NCBI GenBank assembly: GCA_025667525.1
Contig: CM046877.1
Location: forward strand, 32,322,255-32,386,254
DNA from: Glebionis coronaria
Taxonomy: Eukaryota; Streptophyta; Magnoliopsida; Asterales; Asteraceae
Direction of reading: 5' to 3'
DNA: 64,000 bases
Position numbers and translations under genes: made by a program. The number at the start of each line of letters is the position of its first letter. Positions within the stretch are counted from its first letter, which is position 1. This document shows positions 11,980-24,658 of the stretch, one piece after another. The notes under the pieces are model-generated. The model had not been told where the DNA came from. It was given only the letters and a program-made list of their open reading frames with translations, and searched no databases.

Positions 11980-11991
11980 TGGTATTAGAGC
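11980..11991 (+). other. primer binding site, one mismatch
   Basis: TGGTATTAGAGC lies three bases after the LTR and differs by one base from the initiator-Met primer site TGGTATCAGAGC. The C to T change is what cytosine methylation followed by deamination would give. Confidence 0.8.
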
Positions 11992-14900
11992 GATGGTTAT
12001 AGGGAACTGGGTCGTTTTCAAAACTTAGTCTATAACCGAAAGTTCAAACATTTCATGTTTTAAGTGTCAAACACAGAATCTCCCATGGTTATTCGATATC
12101 TGCACGGGTAACTCTTTAATTCATATTATTTACTTTTAATTATCGTTGTAGTATTTCATCTATTGATTACATTTTGAAATATTATATTACCCTAATGACG
12201 ATAATTACTATGTCTTTTCAAATCCTTTATGCTCAATGAATTATCATTGGATATTACTTGCTTACATATGCTTTTACTGCATTTCTTGAATTCTTGTTCT
12301 TATGAATTGACCTTGTTCTAATGATTTTATATTGTTATGACATTATATACTTGTATTCAGAGCGCGTATGTTGTCGACTTTTCGTACTCACTTTTCTGAG
12401 TACTATTTCTATCTTGTTTATGTGTGATACGACTGACCTCATATACTCGTTCGTTTTGAACCGTTTGTTTTTCACGACTCATTCTGTTACATGTTGCCGT
12501 ATTCTCGTGATACCATTGTTCGGGATTAAATAGGTGTTGCTTTCAATGAAAATTCTGATTTTCATTCTACTACCGTGCGTGTTGTTTTCATTGTTTAATT
12601 CCTTTAAGATATCAGTTTAGATATCCAACTTGATTTTCGACCATTTGTGATTGGATGTCTTAGAAAATAGTCTATCGACCATTGGGTAGCTCAATGTGTC
12701 TCCGAAAAAGACTAATGGACATCGTGAGAGTCACACATCTCGAAGCATTCCTTGAATCCATGTTGAATAACGTCGTGGGTTTTCGTAACCTTGATTGACC
12801 ATTACATCATCCTTTTACGCGACACTTGCATATCGATTAAATATTACTTCATTGACCATTTTACGTTTCGACTTCGAATTACAACGTTCGTTTGTACCTT
12901 AAAAACACCATCGTCATCTTGTAATTCATCCTCTATTATGTGACGATTGTTTGTAACACGATTGTACTTCTATAAACTTGTATCCTCCCTTTTTATTAAA
13001 CCTCCTCGCTCCAAGAGTGCGACTGGTTAATGTCCCGTTTCTTTCTCGACATGTCTTGTGATTTTGGAAATCACGCCACCAAGAGACCTTCTAGCATTGC
13101 AACTTGAAATCGAAGACACGGATGTCATACGCCGTTTTTGGTTTCTTAGATTATCGATGGTATTCTTAAACAATTTTTATACTATGTTTTCTTTACATGC
13201 TTAATTATACAATCCATTCACTTTCGTTTTATAGAATCCACAAGTCATGTGTGTGTACATAAATTCCGTGTCGTTATGAAATTTGAATAAAATTCACGGT
13301 GTGTTGAAAAAAAAAATATACTTTCTGTAGAAAAGTTACCTGTAATTTAACGATGCCGAGAAAATATTTTTATAAACTTTAGAGATAAAAATATATTTCT
13401 ACTTGTTGAGACGTTCGTTTAGGACATATAATTTTACCTGAAAATCTTATAAACGAGCAATTTACGCTCAATTGAGATTGTAAAATTTAAAAATTTATTT
13501 TCTACATATTTCTAAAAAAAAATCATTTTTGTTGACAGATTTGATGCGAAGGCATTTTCGTCCATTTTTAATCTGTTGCAAGTCTCGAGTAAAACTAGAA
13601 AGTTGTTCAAAACATCGTCTTACCCAAATTGCTTTAGACTTCGAGTTTTAAAAATATCATTTGGCAAGTTAATTGGTCTGGTCAGACCCAAAAGTCAAAG
13701 TTGATAGACTTTGAAGATATGGTTTGAAGCGTTTTTGAGTTCGTTTGAACTCGTAAAACTTTAACTAATGATATTTTACAACTAAAAACATTGATTGTGT
13801 TGAAAATGTTTAAAATAGTAACTTTGGGTTCGGCCAACATACATATATCTTGAACTTTTAGGAATCAAGTGATTTGATAAACTGATGATGAACTACATGT
13901 TTCGAAAAAGGTGTGTATTTTTATGCATTATTATTTACGTGTTAAATTCCCAAACTTTCCTAAAATAGAAACTTGTCGGAGTAGTTGTACTATTTGGGAA
14001 ATGATGCTCTACTTTTTTAAAAGCATATTTATGACAAATAAATTACGATGTGAACACATACGGATTCCTTTATCATTTCTTTTATATATGACTTAATTGT
14101 CATTCTAAGTTGTCTTTCTTTGCTTCTATCGTACCACTAATTTGGGCTGAGGTTTGAAGTTCTTGCTTTCATATCGTTCGTTATCATCTTGACACGTGTC
14201 TCATGACGATTTCGACTAAACCTTTTGAAACTTTACCAACTTGTAACCATTTCATTGATTGTCTTGAACTACCCTTTATTACTCTCGTGTAACCCACTCA
14301 CTATTTTTTAAATTTAAACTGGTACTGTTTGCGAATTATATTACAAAATGTTCAACTTGGGCTTTACAAAATACATGAATGTTATTCTATAGAGTTATTT
14401 GATATTACTGTTACGATGTATTTCACGAATTATTTACTCTCGAGAACGTTTCGTAAATTATTTTGATTCTTGTTTTAAAAATGGTTTTTATATATTTTTA
14501 ATATATGACAGGTAATACTAGTTTGATGAAGCTAAGCATCACATTGCTAGTCCCAAATTATGCATGGCCTGATCACCTATGCGTAATTTAGAAGGAGCCA
14601 TGTGAGGCTGAATAGTAGTCACCTTAAAATCTTGTTAAAATAAAATTATGAAAGCTTTTATACGTTATGTAAGTAGTACAAGTTCATGACAAATGCATAT
14701 GTTTCTTTATTTTTTCTTGAACGAATTGCGTGTTTGCGAGTACAATCTATTTTTCTTTACTCAATAAGCTTTGCTCTACTTGTTACCTCATTTTCTTTCA
14801 TGATACAATTCTATTTACCGCTCGTCAAGTTACTGACTATTGATATCGTACTTGGAAGTTCTAATGTTTATATACTTTCTCCTCGACCAACTTTGTTTGA

Positions 14901-15672
14901 GTAAATTTTGGTATACCTTCGAAATGTCTCCGGACGAGAATAACGATTCATGACAGTACATGAATATCGATATCGTATATTCGTCATGATGTGTGTCAGA
15001 CTCTATTGCCTCGAAATTCACCCGTGTAAACCATGTGTTGATTTCGTTCTCTAATTGCCAATGTTGTTAATTTTACTTGAATCATACACAAGTGACTAAT
15101 TAAAAATTTTCTTTGATTTAAAAATTATTGTGTGACTTTTATCTTTCAATCGTGTATCGATTAGCTAGAAATTTATAAGCCAATGTTGGTGACACCAACT
15201 GCACTCAAGGAGTGATGACTTGTTATATTCCTTGTTTCTTATTGTCTTATTGTCAACGCCTCTATTCTATCCAGTTCGTTAAGAATCAATACGAATTTCG
15301 GTTTTTTTTCCTCAATCCTTGTATTTTTATGATCAAGAAAATACTTAAGGTGAGTTTGAAAGTAATACCAAATCCTAGACAGACAATTATGACAACTCTT
15401 ATTTTAAATGTCTATATGTAATTCATATCTCTCTTTATTTACTTTTGAAAGGTAGATTGTTATGTTTTATAGTTACGTGACTTGCAATTCCTTGTTGATC
15501 ATTAATCTTAATCTGTATTAGTGCACCTTGTCTGTTTAAGCGTTTATCATGTTTATTCTATTTATAAATACCCTCTCGTATGTAAAGACCAGTTCCAAGC
15601 AAAGTATCCATATTCGTTCCCGTCTCTTTTTTTTCCGTCTCTAGAGGAACTCCGAGGGACCAGAGTTCCTTT
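11992..15672 (+). other. internal region of chromovirus-like element, no coding capacity
   Basis: About 3.7 kb of AT-rich sequence. I looked for a zinc knuckle, a DTG/DSG protease, a YxDD reverse transcriptase, an HHCC integrase and a chromodomain and saw none in any frame. Frames of 60-70 codons inside (for example 14686-14904) lack conserved motifs. It could be an original long non-coding internal domain or a relic decayed beyond recognition. Confidence 0.7.
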
Positions 15673-15684
15673 AGGGGGGTCGAC
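15673..15684 (+). other. polypurine tract of chromovirus-like element
   Basis: AGGGGGGTCGAC abuts the start of the 3' LTR, the expected place for priming plus-strand DNA synthesis. Confidence 0.65.
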
Positions 15685-18287
15685 TATGAGAACTCGTATT
15701 TTTCTGGATAATTAAATTATTCTTTCATTCGTACTTCTCGATACAATGTTTTACTTGTTCCTCTTTATTTTTCTTTATACGTAAATACTGAGATCTCGAG
15801 AATTTTAATTAAATTATATTTTAGTTATTTTTATAATCACTGATAATATTTTATTCGAAATCATAAAAATTTTATTTTTATTTTTCCATATTTATTTATT
15901 GTACTAACCCGAAATTTAAAATCAACAAGTCTAATCTTATTCCTGATATTCGGACCAATATTTATTACTCGGACTCTTAATTGTCATGTTCATTCTATGA
16001 ATAATATGGAAGTCTTGACTAACCGGCAAGGTTAGAACATTAGTGTATCGAATACGTGTCAATTATTATTTGTTGGCAAATGTATGTCCGTCATCGACCG
16101 TAAATATCCTCATTATGATATATAAATATTTTTCTTTTCATTATTTAATTGCTCATTTTATGGACATTCTTCGTAAATTTATGATAAACCTTTAAGTGTC
16201 ATTTTTATATATGACGCGTTAAAGTTTATTAAATAATAAGCCCTCTTTTATATATCGAGATATAAATGTTCTCCGAATGCCGACGTTTTTATTTTATATT
16301 GAGCGTTTATTTTTCGTGGTTTACCGAGTATCTTTTAAATCGCGTAACTTTTAAATATTAGCTTTCGATAATACCCGTTTTATCATATTTTTCTCTAACA
16401 AACTAGAATTAATAAACCCTTCCTATCCGAACAAATATTATGTCAAGCATGAGGTGCAACTTTACTAGACAATTTCCATCCTTATTTTCTCAATGAAGGA
16501 CACGTTATCAACTTGCATAACATCACCTTGCCTCTATCTAAAAGAAAATACAACCTATTTTTGAAAGATAATAACAAAAAAATTGAACACACATATCTAT
16601 TCTTTGTCTCTGCGGAACAAAATCAGCAACAAAAGTATCATCGATTATTATTATTACTAGTTTTTACAAATAGAGGTTGGAGCGTTATGATGTACGAAAA
16701 ATGAACTAGTTGGGTTCATGCAAGAATAGTAGTGTCATAGTTGTATGCTTGCTCATATCAAGGACCGACTTCATTGTTGTTGTCCGTGTTACTTCTTCTA
16801 GTATGGGGCATATTAACTTTGTTAGTATCCATGCTCGTTTCGATTTTCATACTCGTGCATCACAACTATGTTATATTTACGTGGAGCTGAGGTACGACTA
16901 GATATCGACTTGATATTACGATTTGTTGTTAGTTGTACTAATCGAATGGAATAGTTATTATGTAGAATAGTGGCATTCAATTTTCAATGGAACAATGAAG
17001 AAAATAATGCTTCATGTTAACATGAAATAGTTAAAATTGAAGCAATGAAGCTTACGTCATTTTCATGTATATTAAAGGCAAAATCATATTTTGGTCCTTA
17101 TTTTATAATATAACAATTTTGATCCCTCTTCATTTTATAATCTTTAAAATTGGTCCGATAATATTATTTAAATTTTTATAACTATACATTTTTAAGAAAA
17201 CGTTAATAAAACTCGCTTATTCTCTTGCATTTTCGTTTATATTTCTAAGACGTGTCATATTATTTTAGGTCGTAGCTAGAAGCTCTTGGTTTCTCGGTTT
17301 ATCTTATTTCATCGTTTCACTCCTGTCACTATTATCTTGATCGTTATCCTCGCTTGATATCGCTATCGTAAAGGTGAGTTCATAGCCCCTTATGACTACT
17401 TATGTTTTGTTTCTAAACACGGGATGAGATTTTACATGGTGGAACACATTCATTTAAAACTGTATGCTATCCAGAACTTGTATGCTATCTAGAACTTGTA
17501 TGCTATCCAGATCTTGTATGCTTTCCAAAGCTTGATGATTTTCAACAGTTTTTCATTATTATTATTGCATTTAGTCTATAGCCCTTAAGTTTCCTCTCCT
17601 GATCATGAACCGTTAATTTACTTGTGTTGCTAAGCGCGAATGTTGTGGGTGGATCCATCGGGACTGACAATCCCCGTCCCATGTTGCGGTTGTTTAACCA
17701 TTGACGCATTACATTTGTTTTGTTACTTGAGTATTTAGGCTGAATACTCACTAGAGGAACTTACATTGGGTTAAGCTTCGGTTCATGAACTAAATAGCAA
17801 TAAAATGGTTTCGGACTATGGTTAATGTACATAACCATTTTCCCTATTTCTTGTTTTACAAATGAATGCTTGTGTTCCACACCTTTACTACTAAACATAT
17901 GAATATCACTCAACTTTATGTTGACGATTTAACATGTTTAATCTCAGGTATAATGCTTAGTTTTTCTTGGATGAGAGCCCGCAGGATATTATCGCAGCTT
18001 GGAGATTTCTGCGATACTTTTTAAAGATTGGTTTTGGTAAAAACTGTCAGAAGTTTATTCTGTATTTTTGGTAACTATATGTTATAAATCATGATAAAAT
18101 AATAAATTTTTCCGCTTATAAAACATTGGGACCTTTGTTTAAAAAAAATTATGATCTTTTATGATGTAATGTATATTTCTTTTATTACGTCAACTTTGTG
18201 TCAACAGTATTTCATTGTTTCTTGTACCATGACGTGGAACCACCTTGCTGCCTACGTGTTTCCTTGCCTGATTTTGGGGGTCTCACA
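15685..18287 (+). repeat. 3' LTR of chromovirus-like element
   Basis: Direct partner of 9381-11976. Differences seen include a 4-base indel near its start (CGATTTTACA versus CGATACA), a short indel near 17625 and scattered transitions. It is followed immediately by the second AAGGG. Confidence 0.92.
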
Positions 18288-18292
18288 AAGGG

Positions 18293-18637
18293 TGCTTAGA
18301 CTTCATAAGTGTGCTTCATAATGCAGTACTTCGAAGGTTGTAACGCATCCTTCATCTAAGAGCTGAATGAATAAGTCCTCGTAAGTGTGGTTCAACTCCT
18401 AGTCATTTGGATATTAAAGCGTCTCCTTCGATGTTGAGCTAAAACAAGACAAGGCATCATCAGTTTCCCCCGGGGTTTTAATCCAATATCAAGCTCTAAC
18501 GTGAGAGTTATTACTTTACATGAGTGAATGATAGATGAGAGATGAGAGTTAAGAGAAGTGATCATCAAAGTGTGTGTGAACCCTCATGTTCATGTGTGTG
18601 AACATCTCCCTTAATTGTATAAGTTATGTATCTTCTA
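18293..18637. other. unassigned flank between two retrotransposons
   Basis: About 345 bp that continues the locus interrupted at 9380. I see no ORF, repeat or RNA gene. It contains GATGAGAGATGAGAG-type purine runs near 18530 and GTGTGTGAAC repeats near 18570-18605. Confidence 0.4.
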
Positions 18638-18953
18638 TGTTAGAAATAAGTTTTTTACGTATATTAGAAGTATCGGTCACTCCACGATATTATTGAATGT
18701 ATAGCTCGTAGTTAATGTTTGTTTATTTAGTTAAGTAAAACCGGCCCATGGGCTTGTCATGGGTCGGCCCAAGCCCATTAGAGGCTTGGATATAAATACC
18801 CCTTTCCACCATGGAAAGGGGGTTGGTTGTTTGGTTGTTTCACATTCCATTTAATAAAATACACACATTTTCTCTCTCACTTTATCTCACTACTTTCTCT
18901 CTCTAGAATCATCAACCCACCTTATTGATTCATAAGATTATCACTATTCTTCA
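18638..18953 (+). repeat. 5' LTR of copia element 1
   Basis: 316 bp from TGTTAGAAAT to CTATTCTTCA. It contains a TATA box (TATAAATA, 18791-18798). A palindrome lies upstream (CCGGCCCATG at 18741-18750, paired with CATGGGTCGG at 18758-18767). Another lies just downstream (CCCCTTTCCA at 18799-18808, paired with TGGAAAGGGG at 18812-18821). The same arrangement occurs in both LTRs of element 2. Confidence 0.88.
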
Positions 18954-18955
18954 AT

Positions 18956-18967
18956 TGGTATCAGAGC
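18956..18967 (+). other. primer binding site of copia element 1
   Basis: TGGTATCAGAGC, a perfect initiator-Met tRNA primer site, two bases after the LTR. Confidence 0.9.
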
Positions 18968-19210
18968 CATGGGGTGATTTAAGGTAAGGATTTGTGTTGC
19001 TTTTTTAGTTTTTGAATGTATTAGTGATTATTAGGAAAATCAACCTTGAATGTTGTAATTTTTTGGTGTTTTTGTTGTTGGGATTAGTAGATAAGTGTTG
19101 GGTTTAGCTTATTTTGGTAGAAATCACAAAACATTTTGTGATTTTTGATCAAAAATCGGGTTTAGAATCGTTCAAAAGTTGTTTACTTGTTCTCGAAGTA
19201 ATTTTTCCAG

Positions 19211-19641
19211 TTTATTCCGGATAAGCAACTTATTCCGAACGAGTGGGTTATTCCGGATCAACTAGTCATTCCGAACGAGTGGGTTATTCCGGATCAACAG
19301 AATATTCCGAACCAACGGTTTATTCCGGATCAACAGAATATTCCGAACCAACAGTTTATTCCGGATCAACAGAATATTCCGAACCAACGGTTTATTCCGG
19401 ATCAACAGAATATTCCAAACCAACGGTTTATTCCGGATCAACAGAACATTCCGAACCAACGCCTTATTCCGGATCAACAAGGCATTCCGAATCAACAGGT
19501 TATTCCGGATCAACCATTATTCCGGATCAACCAAGTATTCCGGATCAACCAAGTATTCCGGATCAACGTATTTATTCCGAATCAAGATCTTTTTCACATT
19601 AAGGTATTTATTCCGAATCAACTTAATTATTCCGGATCAAG
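19211..19641 (+). repeat. 5' leader tandem array, motif TTCCGGATCAA / TTCCGAACCAA
   Basis: About 23 motif copies in 430 bp between primer site and gag. In the regular part, two half-units alternate to give a 36-bp unit: one contains TTCCGGATCAA, the other TTCCGAACCAA. Outer copies are more diverged (GAACGAG, GAATCAA). The array happens to be open in one plus frame as a 12-residue repeat (EYSEPTVYSGST), but element 2's array has different spacing, so translation is unlikely. See the matching arrays at 29421-29667, 44011-44634 and 54093-54522. Confidence 0.9.
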
Positions 19642-19792
19642 GGGTATTTTACGAGTTTTTTCGACGATTTTTAGTGGATTTAATCTTGGCTTCTTACACA
19701 CGCTTTACTTCAACAACACAACACAACACAACTCACAACCTTACTTCACTGCTCGATCAACCAATAATCTTTGATTCTTTAAAGTGATCAAA

Positions 19793-22700
19793 ATGAATCC
19801 GAGTTCATTAATGCCTCAAATGACATCACTTACGGATATTTCCGTCATTACGGGTACGGATAATCGCCCTCCTATGCTCATTAAAGAAGTCTTTGAAGCA
19901 TGCCAAGGCCGTATGATGTCATACATTAAGGGAAAACCGACATATGGGAGGCTTATGGTCAAGTTAATTCTAAATGGTCCACTTGATTATGGTACCATCG
20001 TTGTTAACAATGTGACTCGACCACGGGAGTTTGAAGAACTTACACCAGCTCAACAACTTATTGCCGATGCAGACGAAAAGGCTCTTCAAACCATTCTCCA
20101 AGCTCTTCCACATGATATCTATCGAATGGTAAGTCAATATACGGTTGCAAAGGATTTATGGGAACGTCTAAAGGTTTTGCTACAAGGTACGTCTCTTACT
20201 AAACAGGAACGGGAATGTCAGTTGTATGATCTGTTTGATAGGTTCACGTACAGTCCAGGGGAAACGCTTCACGACTACTACTTCAGATTCACTACTCTCA
20301 TGAATGATTTGAATGTATACAATTTCGTGATTGCTCCATTACAGGTTAACACCAAGTTTTTGAATACTTTACCTCAAGCTGAATGGGGTGAGTATATTAC
20401 TGATGTTAAGTTAACTAAGGATTTGCATAAGTGCAATTTGGATCAACTTTATGCTTTTCTCCAGCAGCATGAGAAACACGTGATCATGCACCGTTCGCCT
20501 CGAGGTATGTACCCTGACTCTTTAGCTTTGATGGCAAATCAACCAAGCTTGTCATATAACAACACTCCTTATATCATGGGACACCAAGCTTATCATCCAT
20601 CACCGTACATGACTCCAAGCTTCCCCCAATATTCGATTCTACCTCAACCACCCACCTCACATTAGCAACAATATCGGTTTAATGCACCTTTGTCACAGAG
20701 AGAACCACAAGCATCACAATATGCTCTACAACCTCACCCATATTCACCAGCAAGCATCTCACCCTATGCTCAGTCATCATACTCGCCATGTCAAGAAAAT
20801 GCAGCATATCCACCAAGCTATTCTGACCATACAAGTACTCCTTCTAGTGCTTATGTCGCTCAACAAGACCAAGCAATGTATTGTGATAATGATGAGGTTC
20901 CCATTCCTGAATTCAAACAAGGAACTGACCCAGCTGAAGTGTTAGCTACTATGTCTGCTTACCTCACAAGGACATTGAGCAAACGAGGATTTAGAGGACC
21001 AGCTCCTACTAACAATCAGCTGAGGAATTCATCCAATTCTCGACAACAAGCTACCATTGAGAATGGCAGGGTAATGGTTCAACCTATTCAACCTTATCAG
21101 TGGAGATCCACTACATTAACCACCAATGTACGCATGGTCAATCCTGCTCCAATGGTCAACACTCCTCCAATGGTTACTACTCCACGGGCTAATTCCACAG
21201 GTAAGTTGAGAATGATAACATGCTACAACTGTAAGGAAGAAGGTCACATGTCTAGGGATTGCACAAAACCCAAGAGTAGAAGGGATGGTCAATGGTTTGC
21301 AGAGAAGATTTATTTGGTGAACGCTCAGGCACAAGGATAGGAACTTGATGAAGAGGAGCTAGCATTTCTTGCTGATCCAGGGATTGCGGAACAAGAAGTT
21401 CTCACGACACAGAATGCAGCATACCAAGCAGATGATCTGGATGCTTACGATTCAGACTGTGATGATCTTCAATCTGCTCAGGCAGCTCTTATGGCAACTA
21501 TCTCTAGCTTTGGGTCAGATAAAATATCTGAGGTACTTACTAATAACACTGATACTAGTATTCAACCACATCAAGTTGGGCAAGAGGGTGCTGATCCGAA
21601 TGAGTCTTCGGTGGTGAGTCTTTCAAATGAGGAGACAATCAATGATAGTAATATCAATGAAAGTCCCCAGACTTTGAGTGAATCACAACCGGGAGTCATT
21701 TCGCATACGCATATTCCTGCTCAACAAGATTTGGTCATGGTTCCTGCAAAATTACTTAGTCAAATGAATACTGCACTTTTAGAAACCATAGCTACGAATA
21801 AGAATCTATCGGCTGAGCTTGCCTTGTGCAACGAAAAAGTTCAAACTTTAGAATTAGTTCCTTCGTCCAATGTTCTAACAAATCCTGAATATGATCATTT
21901 TCGAAACAAACAAATGGGTCATTTGCAAGAAATTGAAACCTTAAGATCAAATCTTTCCAACGAACTTAAAGAAAAAGAGTTAGTGGTCACTAATTTTCAC
22001 AAACTTCAAACGGATTTTGAATTACTCGAGTCTAAAAAGAATGAAATGGAAATTAATGCAGCTAATAGAATTAAGAGTTTAGATTATTTGCTTTTAAGAC
22101 AATACGCTGCCTCTCAACTAGTGCACTTATTTGACGCATCGTTTAGCGAGTTTAACTTATCGCGTCAAAAAGACCTTCCCCCTAACCCACGGTATGCAAG
22201 ACAAGCTTTTATCCATAATCCAAGACTTTATGATGCAACCAAATTAGGATTGGTCTTAGATCCGATTGTTATTTTCGAGGATCGTGAGAATAAGGCTCTA
22301 GTTGATGAGAGTCGGTCATACAACTTTGCAAAATATCCCCAGTGTGATTATTTTAAAATGAATCAAGAGCTTGCAAAAACAGACTTTAGAATTCGCTTCC
22401 ATATGGATAAAGATCTCATCACAACACCAACCTACATGTTAAATGAAGAAAACCCTAGTACACTTCCTACACTTGTCAAAATGGAAGGATCTAAGGAAAT
22501 TCCAAAGGATCTTCCACCTATTAGCACTGTATGGATAAACTTGCAAGAGATTAATCAATACTTTGCTAGTTTTGACAAGGTCATCCGGGAATGTACGACT
22601 TCAAATGGTCTAAACGCCGGAGAATGGGCTTTCGAACACATGAACGAGGTGTTTAAGAATGAGATCAACCCTTTTGTCGAAAATCTAAAAGGAAGTTTTG

Positions 22701-24658
22701 CATCTCTTTCGGAAAATCTCGATTTTGAAATTAAAGAAGTTCAAAAAGTGTTTTATGAAATGGACACCGCTTGCGAACTACAATTAATTGAAAAGGAAAA
22801 GATTTTATCCGATTATGACCGATTCTTGTCCCAAGTAATTTCGTGTGATGTGCTTACTACTGTGAATGTTATTTATTCGAATGAACTTACATCCGCTATG
22901 AATAACTGTGATGTTGTGAATATATGCGATGATGTGCATGATCTCTCTGTAAATATTGCTGAGACTATAAATGAGGTAGATAATCATTCTTGTCACGAGT
23001 CTAACGCTGAATTTTTAAAGCTTCAAGATTCTTACAATTTACTTACAAAACGCTTTAATCAACTTGAACAACATTGTATATCTTTAGAATTAAAACATCA
23101 AACTCAAAATGAGGATCTTTTGATAACAAATGGTTGTGAAAACAGTGTTGAGACGAGTGACAAGATGATTGAGATAGTTAAGGAATTAGAGGAAGAGATT
23201 ATGATATTAAAGAGAGATGTGTCATCGAACGAAACACTAAAATTGGAACTAGAGGCTGCAGAGTCTAAAAACCAGTGCTTAGAAACTAGACTTTCGTCTA
23301 TTCTAGGGGAGATGGATCGTGCAAGACAGGGAATGTCCACTCTTTATGGTTCACTAGAAGAACGCTTCGCTTTTAATGCGGCACAACAACAATCTTATGT
23401 TGAACAATTGAACCAAAAATGTGAGGAAATCTCTGACTTAAATATCCAGCTCATTGAAAAAAACATGGTTTTGGCCGAGTTAAAGGAGACACTTCTTCTC
23501 ACCCGACAAGAAGTTGTTAATAACTTAGCTACCAACTCTGCACCGTCCTCTAGTGCTCCATCAACCAATTCAGTAGTGATCTATAAGAACCCGCGCCATA
23601 AGCAAAATCCGGATACTTACGATGTTTATATGATGAATGCAACTAAGCACGTGGACCTTGTTAGGGATATTTTAGATGATTTGTATGCGTTAGATCCCTC
23701 AAGCAGTTACTATTATTCAGCTCATGCATATATTCAGCGAGTTCAATATTGCTTAGAATATTTGCAATACATAGGAAAACCGGGTTCTGCATTACTCACT
23801 AATCGACCCATTGCTGTAACTCCATTCAATAAGACCCCAGGAGCAAAACCGTCATTGGCACCATCAACTAAGGCACCTTTAAAATCTGTTGCTAATGTTC
23901 CCACTTTGCCTTCTACAGGAATAAAAGAGTCTACTAAGGCTAAAGGATCGCCACTCAAGAAAGATAAGATCAAGCCCTCCACTAGTAGTACCATCAAGAA
24001 GAAAGTAGAAGCTCACCCTAGGGATGTTATTTCAGATTTAAATAAAAAGAATCATGTTGCTAAGACTAAAAGCTCTGCGCCTGTGCAGAAGCCTAAACCA
24101 TTTGTGAATTCTAATTTAAAATGATGGAATTGTAATGAATGCATGTTTTCTCAACGTCATGATTTGTGTCTTATTGATCATGTGAATGAAATGAATGCCA
24201 TTAGGAATGATCTTGAATGGAAGCCAACTGGGAGAACTCGTTCCCATGTTGGATGGCAATAGCGTCCCACTGGTAGGACCTTTACATTAGATTGAAAAAT
24301 GTGCCCTTTAACTAGGAATGCATCCATTGAGGTTAGGTCTCAGCGTCCTTTAATTAGGCACACTAGCACTAAAGTATGGAAACCGCGCCCTTTAATTAGG
24401 TCAGCCCCCACTATAGTGCCTATCAGTGAAGAAATACCTCAGGATTTAAGCCAACTTTAATCTACACCACCAACTAGGAAGAAGGCTAGGAAACTTAAGA
24501 AACCTAAAGTTAGCAAATCTAAGATCATTAAATATGTACCTGCTAATAACAAGGAATATTCAGATTCCGAAACCTATACATTGTCCTCGTCTGGTGATAT
24601 TTTCAGGTGGCCCAAATCATCCTCTGGTATTTGGACTCCGGTTGCTCAAAGCATATGA
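19793..24658 (+). pseudogene. gag of copia element 1, very long, with six in-frame stops
   Basis: One uninterrupted register of about 1,621 codons runs from the ATG at 19793 (MNPSSLMPQ) to TGA at 24656-24658. Nonsense codons lie at 20663, 21338, 24122, 24260, 24293 and 24458. Residues 1-290 are a gag capsid-like region (DLWERLKVLLQGTSL, TLHDYYFRFTTLMNDL). A CCHC nucleocapsid knuckle, CYNCKEEGHMSRDC, sits at residues 477-490 (21221-21262). A long helical region with likely coiled coil spans about residues 1080-1240. A Cys/His cluster (CNECMFSQRHDLC) follows the 24122 stop. The first stop is a CAG to TAG change relative to element 2. Typical copia gag is far shorter. The start is ATG 19793 because element 2 begins at the same residue. 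Confidence 0.8.

Larger units (their letters stand above)
9381..18287 (+). mobile_element. gutted chromovirus-like (Ty3/gypsy) LTR retrotransposon, complete ends
   Basis: Two direct repeats of 2.6 kb (9381-11976 and 15685-18287) flank a 3.7 kb internal region. The 5-bp flanks AAGGG at 9376-9380 and 18288-18292 match exactly. A primer site follows the left LTR and a purine tract precedes the right one, so the element reads on plus. The text AGTTCCTTTAGGGGGGTCGAC just before the 3' LTR resembles the end of Tekay-type chromoviruses, which is inference. No gag, protease, RT, RNase H or integrase could be found, so any movement would have needed proteins in trans. LTR divergence by eye is roughly 30-40 substitutions, a little over 1%, implying a fairly recent insertion. 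Confidence 0.92.

Noticed and set aside
19243..19602. Secreted-looking repeat protein (EYSEPTVYSGST repeats) before gag
   Set aside because: It is translation of the 36-bp leader array. Element 2's array has spacing not divisible by three and no equivalent frame.
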